Source: Chitinophaga oryziterrae
Lineage (GTDB): Bacteria; Bacteroidota; Bacteroidia; Chitinophagales; Chitinophagaceae
Direction: 5' to 3'
Assembly: GCF_009758125.1 (NCBI RefSeq)
Contig: NZ_WRXO01000013.1
Span: 62,001 to 126,000, forward strand
DNA: 64,000 bases
Shown here: positions 8,360-17,056 of the stretch, one piece after another
How positions within the stretch are numbered: position 1 is the first letter of the stretch
Layout of the letters: every line of letters starts with the position of its first letter
Notes under the pieces: generated by a model
Database searches by the model: none
The model's input: only the letters and a program-made list of their open reading frames with translations
What the model was told of the DNA's origin: nothing
Position numbers and translations under genes: made by a program

Positions 8360-9757
8360 TTAGTTAGCATTTAGTAATGAGGTGATCCTTCCCACAAATT
8401 CCTCCTCACTTTTAATAAGTTCATTCATAGATTGATTTTCGTGTACGAGAATACCGTCAATCATAAAGTTGATTTCATTGTCGTTTATTCCATAGATGGT
8501 TTTCGAATACGCTACCTGAGTGTCAATTTCACGGGACAACGGATAAAGCAAACCAATTGCGGATAGCTGACTCCTATAGTACCCTGCGTAAGAGTGAATT
8601 TGATGTAAATCATTCCTGTCAACATCTCTATTCAGTAGTTCCATTTTCTTAAACTTAGCGTCAAATACGACCACCTTGCCGGTGATTTTATGTTCTAAAA
8701 CGATATCGGGGAATATGGACCTTGCAAAGAATTGTCGTTGATAAATGGGAAGATCGACTTGGCTACTCACTTGCCAATCAGGAAGGTTTCTGCTCAATAA
8801 TTTTTCCATGTATAATTCAAATAATTCAGCAATATCAAACAAATACCCTGTAGTAGCCAACTGTTTGTTATCATCATCGGGTAGCAAATCATTGTCCATT
8901 AAGATAATCTCTGCATACTCCAAAACCTTCTTAAACCCTGCATATAACGGATTATTAATGGACTGATGTTTTTTTGCTCTTTGTATAGTTTCGTAACTCG
9001 AAAAAATTCCGGAATAATGTTGTTTTAAAAGTTGACTCAAACCAAGCAATCTGGCATGAATTTCTTTACCAAAAAGTCTTTCAAGCTTTCTTAGTGCGAG
9101 AAATAATACATCAACAACTTCCTGTACGTATTTTCTTTCTCGGAAAGTTGTTGAAAGCTTGCCTTGAAAGGGGATGTCACGATTCAAGTAAGCAGTGAAA
9201 TCTATGCGACCCCTTACCTTGTAGCCCTTTTCCTGATGTTTTTTATATAGTTGTGGCAGACCTAAAACAGCAGCTTTTTCCAGCGATTGAATAAAGAGGT
9301 AGGCTATAATAAAGAGGAATTGATTTTCGGTTTTGTCTTTCTGAGCCTTGATCTGTTCGTTATCTACATAAATGTCATTCACGAAATTGAGCATGCGCTT
9401 CAAGAAGGAATCACCATATTTTGTTGTTATATTAATCTTGCAGCCTTTGTAAAATAATACTCCGGCATAAAGACCTGTTTGTACAAAATACTCTTTGTCT
9501 TGATCTGGCCTTTCTTTGCAATACAGTTTTAGTATCAAGCGCTCCTCGTCAACTTCAAAGGGATGGTTGCGCTTAAAGCTAAGTATCTTAATTTGGTTTA
9601 GTTTTTCTGAACCAACTTTCAGGTCATAAAGTGAAGAAAAAATCTCTTTCAGTTTCTCAATACCTTTTTTTCTTACTGAAAATGCTTCTCCTAAAGCCGA
9701 TTCCCTGATGGGCGCTTCTTCGTAAAAGTTGTGATTGACAGGTACGCTTATCTTCAT
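8360..9757 (-). CDS. mcrC: McrC-like nuclease subunit of a type IV (McrBC-type) restriction system
   Basis: A 465-residue McrC-family protein. In characterised McrBC, McrC supplies the nuclease and stimulates the McrB GTPase; the complex cuts DNA carrying modified cytosine. A C-terminal PD-(D/E)xK core is visible as PDIV at 350-353 and DAKFK at 366-370, preceded by the family's N-terminal region including VRGRID at 181-186. It begins 1 bp after mcrB and ends 2 bp before hsdR, so translation is probably coupled. Its placement inside a type I operon is unusual and is discussed in the findings. Confidence 0.85.
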   Translation of the reverse strand: MKISVPVNHNFYEEAPIRESALGEAFSVRKKGIEKLKEIFSSLYDLKVGSEKLNQIKILSFKRNHPFEVDEERLILKLYCKERPDQDKEYFVQTGLYAGVLFYKGCKINITTKYGDSFLKRMLNFVNDIYVDNEQIKAQKDKTENQFLFIIAYLFIQSLEKAAVLGLPQLYKKHQEKGYKVRGRIDFTAYLNRDIPFQGKLSTTFRERKYVQEVVDVLFLALRKLERLFGKEIHARLLGLSQLLKQHYSGIFSSYETIQRAKKHQSINNPLYAGFKKVLEYAEIILMDNDLLPDDDNKQLATTGYLFDIAELFELYMEKLLSRNLPDWQVSSQVDLPIYQRQFFARSIFPDIVLEHKITGKVVVFDAKFKKMELLNRDVDRNDLHQIHSYAGYYRSQLSAIGLLYPLSREIDTQVAYSKTIYGINDNEINFMIDGILVHENQSMNELIKSEEEFVGRITSLLNAN

Positions 9758-9758
9758 A

Positions 9759-11810
9759 TTATTTCAATGCTTCTTTAAAGCGTTTCAAGGCTTCATTAAG
9801 TTTGCCGTCCAATTCACTTTCAGCAAAAACAGCCCTTAAGTACTCCTTTAATGTTGGACGCAGGTACAGATCGAACAACGTTTCGATATTGTTCGACGTA
9901 ACTTCCTTTCGCTTAGCTATGCCGCCCATTTTCATAAAAAAGGAATGTCCAAATTCATACGATTTTCCCAAACCAAGGTCATTCGAAATATAGTTATTGA
10001 GACTTTGGCAGGCTTTAACATAGTTATCAATATTGGTAAAATCTTCCTTGTATCTGTAACGGGTTTCTTCTTCGATCACGTCATAGTCGCAATCTTTCCT
10101 AATCCATTTGAATCTTCTGCGAAGAGCCAAATCAAAAGCATCAATGCTCTTATCCACGTCGTTCATCATTCCAATAAAAAAGACGTTTCCAGGTACTCCA
10201 AACTTCACTTCTCCATTGTCAATAGTATAGGCTAAGTTCATATACTTGTCATCTTCTTTGATTAAATCTTCTATCAACGTAGAATATTGGGTTCTAATAA
10301 GAACTTTATTTGTTTTACTATCATGCCTGTACTGTTTTTCAAGCAACGATAACGATTCGCCAAAAACAGTGGAAAGATTTGCCCTGTTAATTTCATCTAC
10401 CACGAAATAGTAGGATTTGTCAGGGTTGTTTTTTGCTTTAATGCAAAAGTTCTTGAATACTCCATTCACTAATTCAAAACGAATATTCCCGTCTTTGCTA
10501 ACCCCTTTCGGCTTTATCCCTTCTATAAAATCCTCATAGGTAAACGAAGGGTGAAATTGTACTATCTCGTATCGTGAACGATCGCCCTGGCATACAAAGT
10601 CGAGGCTATTATTTACAACAGAAAAGGTCTTGCCTGTCCCTGGAGGACCATACATAATTACATTTGGATTATCCTCATCTGCGATGGCTTTTGCATTTTC
10701 ATACTCCCATAAAAAGCGGGACATAAGAATCAACTCGATTTTATCGGTTTCATCAACGCCTAAAAGGTGTTTAGCTATTGAACATACCTGGTGATTCTTT
10801 GATAACAAACCTTCTTCTGGGCCAGCAACGAATTCGTTGTATAGTTCTTCCAGCCACATCGTGGAATATATGTAAAGGAAATCAGTAAGATTGTCTAAAA
10901 CAGCTAACTTCATAAGCACCTGCTTGGCGCTGTATTCGGAGTCCTGGACAATTCGGATCTTTTCCTGCAAATCGGTTGCTGACACGATGCTTTTCAGTAA
11001 ACCTTTTACCTTATCATCGAAAAAAGCCTGAGCCTCCTGACGGGTTGCAACAAATTTTTTTTGACTTTTTATATGGTATGTGCTTCTATCATCGTTTAAC
11101 TTTACTTCAAAATTTAAAGCAGAACCCGGTTTTGAAGATCCTAATACACGACGGGTTTCTCTTTCCAGAAAATTGCACAAATAACCGCCAGGCATGGTAG
11201 CCGTTGGGCCACCAAGAGTGTTGGTGTATTCGTCTAGGGTCAATGTATCATTTAGGATTTTTCCCTTATACTGCTCCCATTCGTTAATGATCTTTTCAAT
11301 CTCATTTTTATAATAAATTTTATTTTCATCTTTAATTGAAAATTTAAATTTATCCCAGAGTGCTTTGATCTGCTTCTGCCTACCCTCTGATAAGGGGCTG
11401 TTATTTTCCATGGCGGCTATTATTAAATTATAATCCTTTTGGGTGATGCTAACAATTCTTGCTCTTGTATCTCCATTAGAAAGTTCGTTATATACAAAAT
11501 CGGTGTTTACCTGGTATAGCCATTTATTTACGTCCTTTAAAAGAAACTTTATTACTGTCTCATTTCCGGTCCTGACTTCTTCCTTACCACTATCAAGAAT
11601 TGCTTGCCCCCAATAAACTTTTGAATCAAACTCTTTAAATATTACAATATCTCCTTTACGGGGCTTATCTGTAAGCTTAACATTGGGTTTAAAATAATAC
11701 TCTTTCGTTTCAAGAATGGTGCTTGTATCCCAAAAGGAATCTTCATATTCTCCTGTGGGCTTATTCCCAAAAATGAAGTAACTAATTTCGTTATTAGATT
11801 GTTTTTCCAT
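9759..11810 (-). CDS. mcrB: McrB-like AAA+ GTPase with N-terminal recognition region
   Basis: The C-terminal half is an McrB-type AAA+ domain: Walker A GPPGTGKT at 388-395, Walker B VVDEINRA at 470-477, the McrB signature MNDVDKS at 549-555 (usually MNTADRS) and LRRRF at 563-567. McrB proteins form GTP-driven hexamers that load McrC. The first 330 residues lack the DUF3578 region of E. coli McrB as far as I can see; residues 1-130 may form a PUA/EVE-like base-recognition fold (weak inference from KGDIVIFKE...YWGQAIL). The target modification is therefore unknown. It starts 9 bp after hsdS. Confidence 0.85.
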   Translation of the reverse strand: MEKQSNNEISYFIFGNKPTGEYEDSFWDTSTILETKEYYFKPNVKLTDKPRKGDIVIFKEFDSKVYWGQAILDSGKEEVRTGNETVIKFLLKDVNKWLYQVNTDFVYNELSNGDTRARIVSITQKDYNLIIAAMENNSPLSEGRQKQIKALWDKFKFSIKDENKIYYKNEIEKIINEWEQYKGKILNDTLTLDEYTNTLGGPTATMPGGYLCNFLERETRRVLGSSKPGSALNFEVKLNDDRSTYHIKSQKKFVATRQEAQAFFDDKVKGLLKSIVSATDLQEKIRIVQDSEYSAKQVLMKLAVLDNLTDFLYIYSTMWLEELYNEFVAGPEEGLLSKNHQVCSIAKHLLGVDETDKIELILMSRFLWEYENAKAIADEDNPNVIMYGPPGTGKTFSVVNNSLDFVCQGDRSRYEIVQFHPSFTYEDFIEGIKPKGVSKDGNIRFELVNGVFKNFCIKAKNNPDKSYYFVVDEINRANLSTVFGESLSLLEKQYRHDSKTNKVLIRTQYSTLIEDLIKEDDKYMNLAYTIDNGEVKFGVPGNVFFIGMMNDVDKSIDAFDLALRRRFKWIRKDCDYDVIEEETRYRYKEDFTNIDNYVKACQSLNNYISNDLGLGKSYEFGHSFFMKMGGIAKRKEVTSNNIETLFDLYLRPTLKEYLRAVFAESELDGKLNEALKRFKEALK

Positions 11811-11819
11811 CTTGATTTA

Positions 11820-12953
11820 TTAAACTTCAATATCTCCTTTCATCAAACGGGGCAACAAAATATCTCTTGCTTCACGAAGGCGGGAGTTTTGCCTACGCAA
11901 TGTATGCATTAATTTTATAAGTGGTATAGTTAACCCTTCAAAGTATTCAGCATCCTTTTTTGGTGGCATTGCCAATTTCATATCAAGAATAAACTTCCTG
12001 TTTGCATGTGGAATTGCAGAGCCAGTATTTCCTTGTGTTATTGCAGATTCATTTTGTTTCAAAAATTGATAAAGAAATTCACCACTTACTCTATCTGAAT
12101 TGCTTCGCCAAATAGCCATTGTAGAGCCTATTGCTCCTTCCATCCCTCTAAATGACAATCCGCTTCTCGCACCGTCCATACACATCAATACATCTGTTTC
12201 TATAGAAAGTGGCAATGTTAAATCCGAAGTATACAATGTCTTCGTTCCTTCAATGGTATCCAAAAGCAAATACAGTTGGCTATCATCTTCTGAATACTCA
12301 AGGACACTCGCTGGCTTTCTACCTTTAACAACCGAGACAAACTCCTCCAATTTTACGCTATCCCATTTTGCCGATTCCTGCATCAGTTCTTTGTAGTGCA
12401 GTTTAGCTTTCTGCTCCAACAATTTTATCCGATTCAAATTATTTTCTATCAAATCATCATAAGCCGATAAGATGGACCCGATGCGGCGTTGTGTGGAGAG
12501 ATCTTTTACAACTTTAATTTCAATACTGGAAAAAGAAGATTTGGAGACATTCTCTCTTCCAGATGATGTTCCTGAATCTAATCCTTTAACTTTATTGAGA
12601 TTATTTTTCAAAAGATAGAAAACAAAATTTGCGTCATAATTTTCATTAGGAATTACTGCATTTACTGCCTGATTAATAAAACAATCTGTTATGGCTTGTG
12701 TGATTTTTTTTCCAATACTACCTATTGTTACCACACATGTTGCGCCTTTCGGAATCAATGATTTTCTATACCTGTCAAACCCAAGTTCTGAATAGCATTC
12801 CTCTGGATTTGGCGTAAATCTTCTATCAATTTCAATGTCGGTCGGTTTAATAAACGGAATAAAATCTCCATATAATTCAGGGTTTTTTCTCGGCGGCGTA
12901 TTTCCCGTAATTACTTGCCCAAGCTGACCTATTTCAGTTTTCTCCCATTTCAT
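11820..12953 (-). CDS. hsdS: Type I restriction-modification specificity subunit S
   Basis: A 377-residue HsdS with the usual symmetric plan: TRD1 (about 1-145), a central helical repeat (STQRRIGSILSAYDDLI..., about 153-190), TRD2 (about 200-345) and a distal helical repeat ending SRLREARDILLPRLMKG. The two TRDs set the two halves of the bipartite recognition sequence. The start ATG overlaps the hsdM stop by 4 bp (ATGA), the standard coupling of these genes. The recognition sequence cannot be read from the sequence. Confidence 0.93.
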   Translation of the reverse strand: MKWEKTEIGQLGQVITGNTPPRKNPELYGDFIPFIKPTDIEIDRRFTPNPEECYSELGFDRYRKSLIPKGATCVVTIGSIGKKITQAITDCFINQAVNAVIPNENYDANFVFYLLKNNLNKVKGLDSGTSSGRENVSKSSFSSIEIKVVKDLSTQRRIGSILSAYDDLIENNLNRIKLLEQKAKLHYKELMQESAKWDSVKLEEFVSVVKGRKPASVLEYSEDDSQLYLLLDTIEGTKTLYTSDLTLPLSIETDVLMCMDGARSGLSFRGMEGAIGSTMAIWRSNSDRVSGEFLYQFLKQNESAITQGNTGSAIPHANRKFILDMKLAMPPKKDAEYFEGLTIPLIKLMHTLRRQNSRLREARDILLPRLMKGDIEV

Positions 12954-15022
12954 ACCGCAAGCTCTTTATAATTTTCAGAAATGATTTTTGCGAGTTCAAT
13001 GGCTTCCTCATTCAATCCATCTAGTTCCATATGTATTTCATTTAAACGTTCTTCGTAATCAAAGTCTCCATCGGTAGTGATATCTATGCCAACATACCTA
13101 CCGGGGCTTAAGCTCCAGTCTTTTTCTTCTATTTCTTTTTGTGTTACCATTTTGCAAAGCCCTTCCACATCTTGGTAAACACCTTCAGAAAAACGGCTCA
13201 TAAGCCAATGGGCTTGCTTATAAAAGTATTCGGTGTCGTACAGCAGGCCAAGTTCTTCCTCTTCGGGATTGCCACTGAGCTTTTGTTGCAGAGCTTTTAT
13301 TTCGTCAAGCTGTTCTCTCAGGTTTAATTCTTTCCAGTCCTTATTTTTATTCAGCTGATGTTCTTTGATGGCGGCTGCAATGCCATCCAGCAATTGCTTA
13401 ATGACTTTGTCTTGCGGTTTGCGTAATGCTTTGCATGAGTGGGCAATGTTTTCCAATACTTCAATATCGACTTTTACTTTCCTGGTTTCTACAATCAGCT
13501 TGTTTTGTTGTTCGTAAATGCTTTGGGTTTCTATAATGTTAAAAGTTTCTACAAATGCTTTCGCTTTTTTGTTTTCTTTGGAGTACTTGATCGCAAAATC
13601 GCTTACGGTTTTAAGCACCTTCTGTAATTGCTTTTGCAGTTCGGCAGTGGCTTTGCCTGTTTCTTTCGATAGGTCTGCAGAGGTTTGTAAATAGCTTTTT
13701 ACCGTGCTTTCAAACTTTTTTGCATTACCTCTATACAGGTTTACAATGCAAATTAGGTTTTGCAATTGCTCGGGGCTAAAGTCGTTTACCTTGCTGGTTA
13801 CCTTGCGGTAAATTTTTCTAGCATCTAGCATTAGCAATTTATTACGTTTCTTTTTATCCTTCTCCTTTGTTCTGTCAAAAAACCAAAGGGTGCAGGGCAA
13901 TGAACGGGTATAGAAAAAGTTATTGCCAATGGCCATCATCACATCAACCGCCCCTGTTTTTACCAGCTTTTCCCGAATGTCCTTTTCGCTGTGTCCTGCA
14001 TCGCTGGCAGAAGATGCCATTACAAAACCTGCTCGTCCTGTTGGCTTCAGGTAATTATAGAAATACTGTATCCACAGATAATTGGCATTATCATTCTTGG
14101 GTAGGTTTACCTTATCATCCAGGATAAGGCGAGAGTCTTTCTTAACTGAATCTTTACTCTTATCTACACCATCTACGTTAAATGGCGGATTAGCCATAAC
14201 AAAATCGGCTTTGCCAACTAGATTATGCCGGTCTTCATAAAAGGTGTTTCCTTCCTGTATGTTTCCCTCGAGCCCATGAACGGCAAGATTCATCTTTGCC
14301 AATTTGGTGTTGAGTTCAGCTTTTTCCTGGCCGTAAAAAGTTACTTTGTCCGCAGGTCGTAAACCTTCGCTTTCGATGAAATACCCCGTCTGTACAAACA
14401 TGCCAGCACTCCCGCAAGCCGGATCGAATACGATACCATGATCTGGTTCAATAACGTTTACAATGGTTTGTACAAGACTCATAGGCGTGAAAAATTCTCC
14501 GCCTTCCTGTGCGCCTGTCATAGCGAATTTGTTGAGGAAGTATTCATATATCTTTCCAAACAGATCACCTTCGGCTTTCTGCAAAACTTCTTTGTTGAAG
14601 ATGCGTAGCAATTCTCTAAGCAGGTCTTTGCTGAATATGGAAAAGTTCTTAGGTAATACCCCTTTCAAGTTTTCATACTCATCCTCGATCAATTTCATTG
14701 CATTGTCAATGGCTTCACCGATATCAGCGCTCTCTGGCAAAGAAACCAGGTAGGCAAACTGTGTTTTTTCTGGAAGGAACATTGAGTTTTGTTCTTCAAA
14801 ATCTTTTTTTGTCAAGGCCCTTCGTCCTCGCTGTGGATGAACTGGCAGCGTTTTCTCAACTTGTCCCTTGACTTTCAAAAAGCGATTATAAGCGTGCCGC
14901 AAGAATATTAACCCCAATACAGGCATAGAATATTCTGTCGCGGTTAGTTTACTATTTGCTCTCAATTGGTCCGCAGCCCGCCATAATTCAGCTTCCAATT
15001 TTCTCAGTTGTTTTCCCTGCAT
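12950..15022 (-). CDS. hsdM: Type I restriction-modification DNA methyltransferase subunit M
   Basis: The adenine N6-methyltransferase subunit, which protects host sites and forms the core for HsdS and HsdR. An N-terminal HsdM_N helical domain (1-150) is followed by the Rossmann methyltransferase with the SAM-binding motif DPACGSAGMF at 200-209 and the catalytic NPPF at 278-281. At 690 residues it is longer than the usual 500, with an extended, lysine-rich, probably coiled-coil C-terminal region (about 420-640). It is the first enzyme gene of the operon, 29 bp after a small XRE gene on the same strand that may control it. Confidence 0.95.
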   Translation of the reverse strand: MQGKQLRKLEAELWRAADQLRANSKLTATEYSMPVLGLIFLRHAYNRFLKVKGQVEKTLPVHPQRGRRALTKKDFEEQNSMFLPEKTQFAYLVSLPESADIGEAIDNAMKLIEDEYENLKGVLPKNFSIFSKDLLRELLRIFNKEVLQKAEGDLFGKIYEYFLNKFAMTGAQEGGEFFTPMSLVQTIVNVIEPDHGIVFDPACGSAGMFVQTGYFIESEGLRPADKVTFYGQEKAELNTKLAKMNLAVHGLEGNIQEGNTFYEDRHNLVGKADFVMANPPFNVDGVDKSKDSVKKDSRLILDDKVNLPKNDNANYLWIQYFYNYLKPTGRAGFVMASSASDAGHSEKDIREKLVKTGAVDVMMAIGNNFFYTRSLPCTLWFFDRTKEKDKKKRNKLLMLDARKIYRKVTSKVNDFSPEQLQNLICIVNLYRGNAKKFESTVKSYLQTSADLSKETGKATAELQKQLQKVLKTVSDFAIKYSKENKKAKAFVETFNIIETQSIYEQQNKLIVETRKVKVDIEVLENIAHSCKALRKPQDKVIKQLLDGIAAAIKEHQLNKNKDWKELNLREQLDEIKALQQKLSGNPEEEELGLLYDTEYFYKQAHWLMSRFSEGVYQDVEGLCKMVTQKEIEEKDWSLSPGRYVGIDITTDGDFDYEERLNEIHMELDGLNEEAIELAKIISENYKELAV

Positions 15023-15051
15023 GATTTAATCGGTTCTTTCAGTAATAAAAA

Positions 15052-15381
15052 TTAAGAAATGTAGTCTTTGTTATATAACGTTGTATCCCAGAGCATAATT
15101 AAATTCTTTCTGATGCCAATACAGATATTGGCCTCTTCAAAGAAAGATTCACATCCATATGCATTTTCAAGTGTCTGTTTATGATAGGAAATTTGAAATT
15201 CTTTAAAATTCAATTCAAATAATTGGGCAACCATAGGAATCATTTTCGAGCTTGCAACACATTCGCCTTTTTCAACCTTGCTTAATGTAGAAATATCAAT
15301 GTCTAAGTCTACAGCAACCTTACGTAGTGATAGGTCGTGTTTTTTTCTTTGAGCAAGTATTAACAAGAGTAAAATTTGCAA
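15052..15381 (-). CDS. XRE-family regulator upstream of hsdM, candidate controller
   Basis: A 109-residue protein with a Cro/C1-type helix-turn-helix in residues 1-60 (LSLRKVAVDLDIDISTLSKVEKGE), then a short tail with two cysteines. Same strand as hsdM, 29 bp upstream, a layout typical of small controllers of restriction-modification operons; that role is inferred. No ATG suits the N-terminus; the start used here is a TTG at 15381, with an in-frame stop a few codons upstream. Confidence 0.7.
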   Translation of the reverse strand: MQILLLLILAQRKKHDLSLRKVAVDLDIDISTLSKVEKGECVASSKMIPMVAQLFELNFKEFQISYHKQTLENAYGCESFFEEANICIGIRKNLIMLWDTTLYNKDYIS

Positions 15382-15555
15382 AGTGAATTCTAATACTTAG
15401 TAATTAGGTGATAAGCTAGAACAAAATATTCTTCATCACAATATCTATACTAGCTTAACTCAAATTTAAAAAGGAAATGTATATTTAATACTTCATATAT
15501 ACAGTGGAATTTCAAGGTTAAGTTTAAATTCGCACATAGATTTAAATGGAATCTT

Positions 15556-15762
15556 TCAATCTTGATCTACCAATAATGTCGATGCCTTCACCCCCAGGAA
15601 TTTCGCAATCTTAAACAACGTTGCTATATTAGGCTGACTGTCATTAGTACACCAACGTGAAACCGTCTCGGGTTTATTTTTTAAATAGGTAGCTAATTCC
15701 TTATTAGTCTTTTTCTTCTCGACCAGCACAATTTTTATCCTATTGTATTCAACTTTTTTCAT
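15556..15762 (-). CDS. Small XRE-family repressor
   Basis: A 68-residue protein that is almost entirely one helix-turn-helix (NKELATYLKNKPETVSRWC). It is a clear paralogue of the 84-residue protein at 41624-41878 (shared IELANYL/KELATYL, TVSxWCTN and ATLxKI). Upstream lie two 12-bp TCATTAwAGTGA sites that may be its own operator. It is separated from hsd by another XRE gene, so it may control the divergent kinase/NTase-HEPN genes instead. Confidence 0.8.
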   Translation of the reverse strand: MKKVEYNRIKIVLVEKKKTNKELATYLKNKPETVSRWCTNDSQPNIATLFKIAKFLGVKASTLLVDQD

Positions 15763-15804
15763 TTGCTATTAGGCTATAAGCAAATTTAACTAACTGATTT
15801 TTAG

Positions 15805-15836
15805 TCATTAAAGTGACTTTATAATCATTATAGTGA
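15805..15836. promoter_or_regulatory. Paired operator-like sites TCATTAwAGTGA
   Basis: TCATTAAAGTGA (15805-15816) and TCATTATAGTGA (15825-15836) are repeated at exactly 20 bp, two helical turns, 43-74 bp upstream of the XRE gene at 15762. Each has TCA...TGA dyad ends. The rest of 15763-16036 is AT-rich with no gene visible. Confidence 0.5.
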
Positions 15837-16036
15837 TTTTTAAAATCAAATAAATAACAATAAAATCAATAAAAATGATTATTATTGTCATAAGCAATAG
15901 TCAAAAAGAAATGTTTACCTTTTTACTTAGTTGAAAAAACAATAATATGAATATAGTTCTCTTGAATAACACTTGTTAAAAAAGAAGTGTAATTTGCGAA
16001 CACATAAAATATTATAAGCGTGTTTGCTTTATGTTC

Positions 16037-16148
16037 GGTGCTGAAAACTACGACCTTTCAACGACTCCGGATAGTAAGGTAAATCGCTCACATCACTGGT
16101 GTGGGCGTTCTTATTTGGAGTCATGGGGTGTCGTAGCCCTTCAGCACC
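16037..16148 (+). ncRNA. Predicted rod-like structured RNA
   Basis: The 112-nt segment folds back along its whole length. From outside in: GGTGCTGAA with TTCAGCACC, CTACGAC with GTCGTAG, GACTCC with GGAGTC, AGTAAG with CTTATT (one G:U), and CGCTCACATC with GGTGTGGGCG closed by a short ACT loop. Two G:U pairs in the terminal stem on the plus strand would be C:A mismatches on the minus strand, which favours a plus-strand RNA. It lies 142 nt upstream of the orphan kinase gene and may be a separate RNA or its leader. No known family recognised. Confidence 0.5.
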
Positions 16149-16289
16149 AGTGAGAATAGCCTGCACCTTTTATTTTTGCCCGTTCCCACCCTGGATACTT
16201 CTCCAACAATTACCAAGTATTTACCCTCTTCAAATTATCCCTCAAATGGGATACGGCAATCTATGTCATTTACTCTCTAAATCGTTTTT

Positions 16290-17021
16290 ATGTTAGTAGT
16301 ACCCAACAATCCATCTAAAGCCATCCCTGCGGCTGATAGCCAAACAATGCAAATCTTTATGGGAATGCTTGCCCATGAGATGCGAACTCAGATAGCCGGT
16401 ATCTGTACTGCAAGTAACCTACTCTTGCATGGGACAGAGAGCCGAAAGAATAAGAACTTCTATCTATCACACATTAACTCAATGAGTATAAATGTCTTGC
16501 ATGTTTTAAATAATATGATGGCAACAAGTACCATTGAAGATGGAAAGCTGGCAATAAAGGCGTTACCGAAACGTATCCAAATTCGCCATTGGTTAAAGGA
16601 GCAGATTCTACAATATAAGCTCATTACAGCCATTCGTTCCGTAAAAATAAAAACCAATTTCCGACGTAACGTACCAGAATACATTACGACAGATGAAGTA
16701 AAGCTGGGGCAAATTCTAAAGAACTTAATAGACAATGCTTTGAAATTTGCTCCGGCTAACACTAATATTTGCATTTACATCTGTTTGCTGAGAGAAAACC
16801 GTTTGTTCCTCCAAATATCTGATTCTGGCCAAGGTATTCCCGTTGATAAGATCCCCTTTTTATTTCAACCGTTTCAATCTATTGATGAAGGGTTAGGCAG
16901 TATGGGATTGGGATTATACATCAGTAAGTTATATGCCGCATCATTAGGAGGAGATCTTATGCTTGCTAAGAGCGATATCAGTGGCACCTCCTTTTTAGTC
17001 CTGATAAATACACAAGACTAA
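16290..17021 (+). CDS. Orphan histidine kinase, catalytic core only
   Basis: A 243-residue protein made of a HisKA dimerisation/phosphoacceptor domain and an HATPase_c domain with no sensor, PAS or membrane region. The phosphoacceptor is H29 in HEMRTQ; the N box is LKNLIDNALKFAP (143-155), the G1 box DSGQGIP (178-184) and the G2 box GSMGLGLYIS (203-212). No intact response regulator is present in the window, so the phosphate acceptor is unknown. It precedes an NTase-HEPN gene by 35 bp on the same strand and may be co-transcribed with it. A TATTTTTG sequence at 16171 could be its -7 box. Confidence 0.85.
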   Translation: MLVVPNNPSKAIPAADSQTMQIFMGMLAHEMRTQIAGICTASNLLLHGTESRKNKNFYLSHINSMSINVLHVLNNMMATSTIEDGKLAIKALPKRIQIRHWLKEQILQYKLITAIRSVKIKTNFRRNVPEYITTDEVKLGQILKNLIDNALKFAPANTNICIYICLLRENRLFLQISDSGQGIPVDKIPFLFQPFQSIDEGLGSMGLGLYISKLYAASLGGDLMLAKSDISGTSFLVLINTQD

Positions 17022-17056
17022 ACCTAATTCGATAACTAAAAATTCAACTCATTTAC

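Noticed and set aside
16099..16296. A 65-codon ORF before the histidine kinase
   Set aside because: It lies across the structured RNA candidate, overlaps the kinase start and has an unlikely composition.
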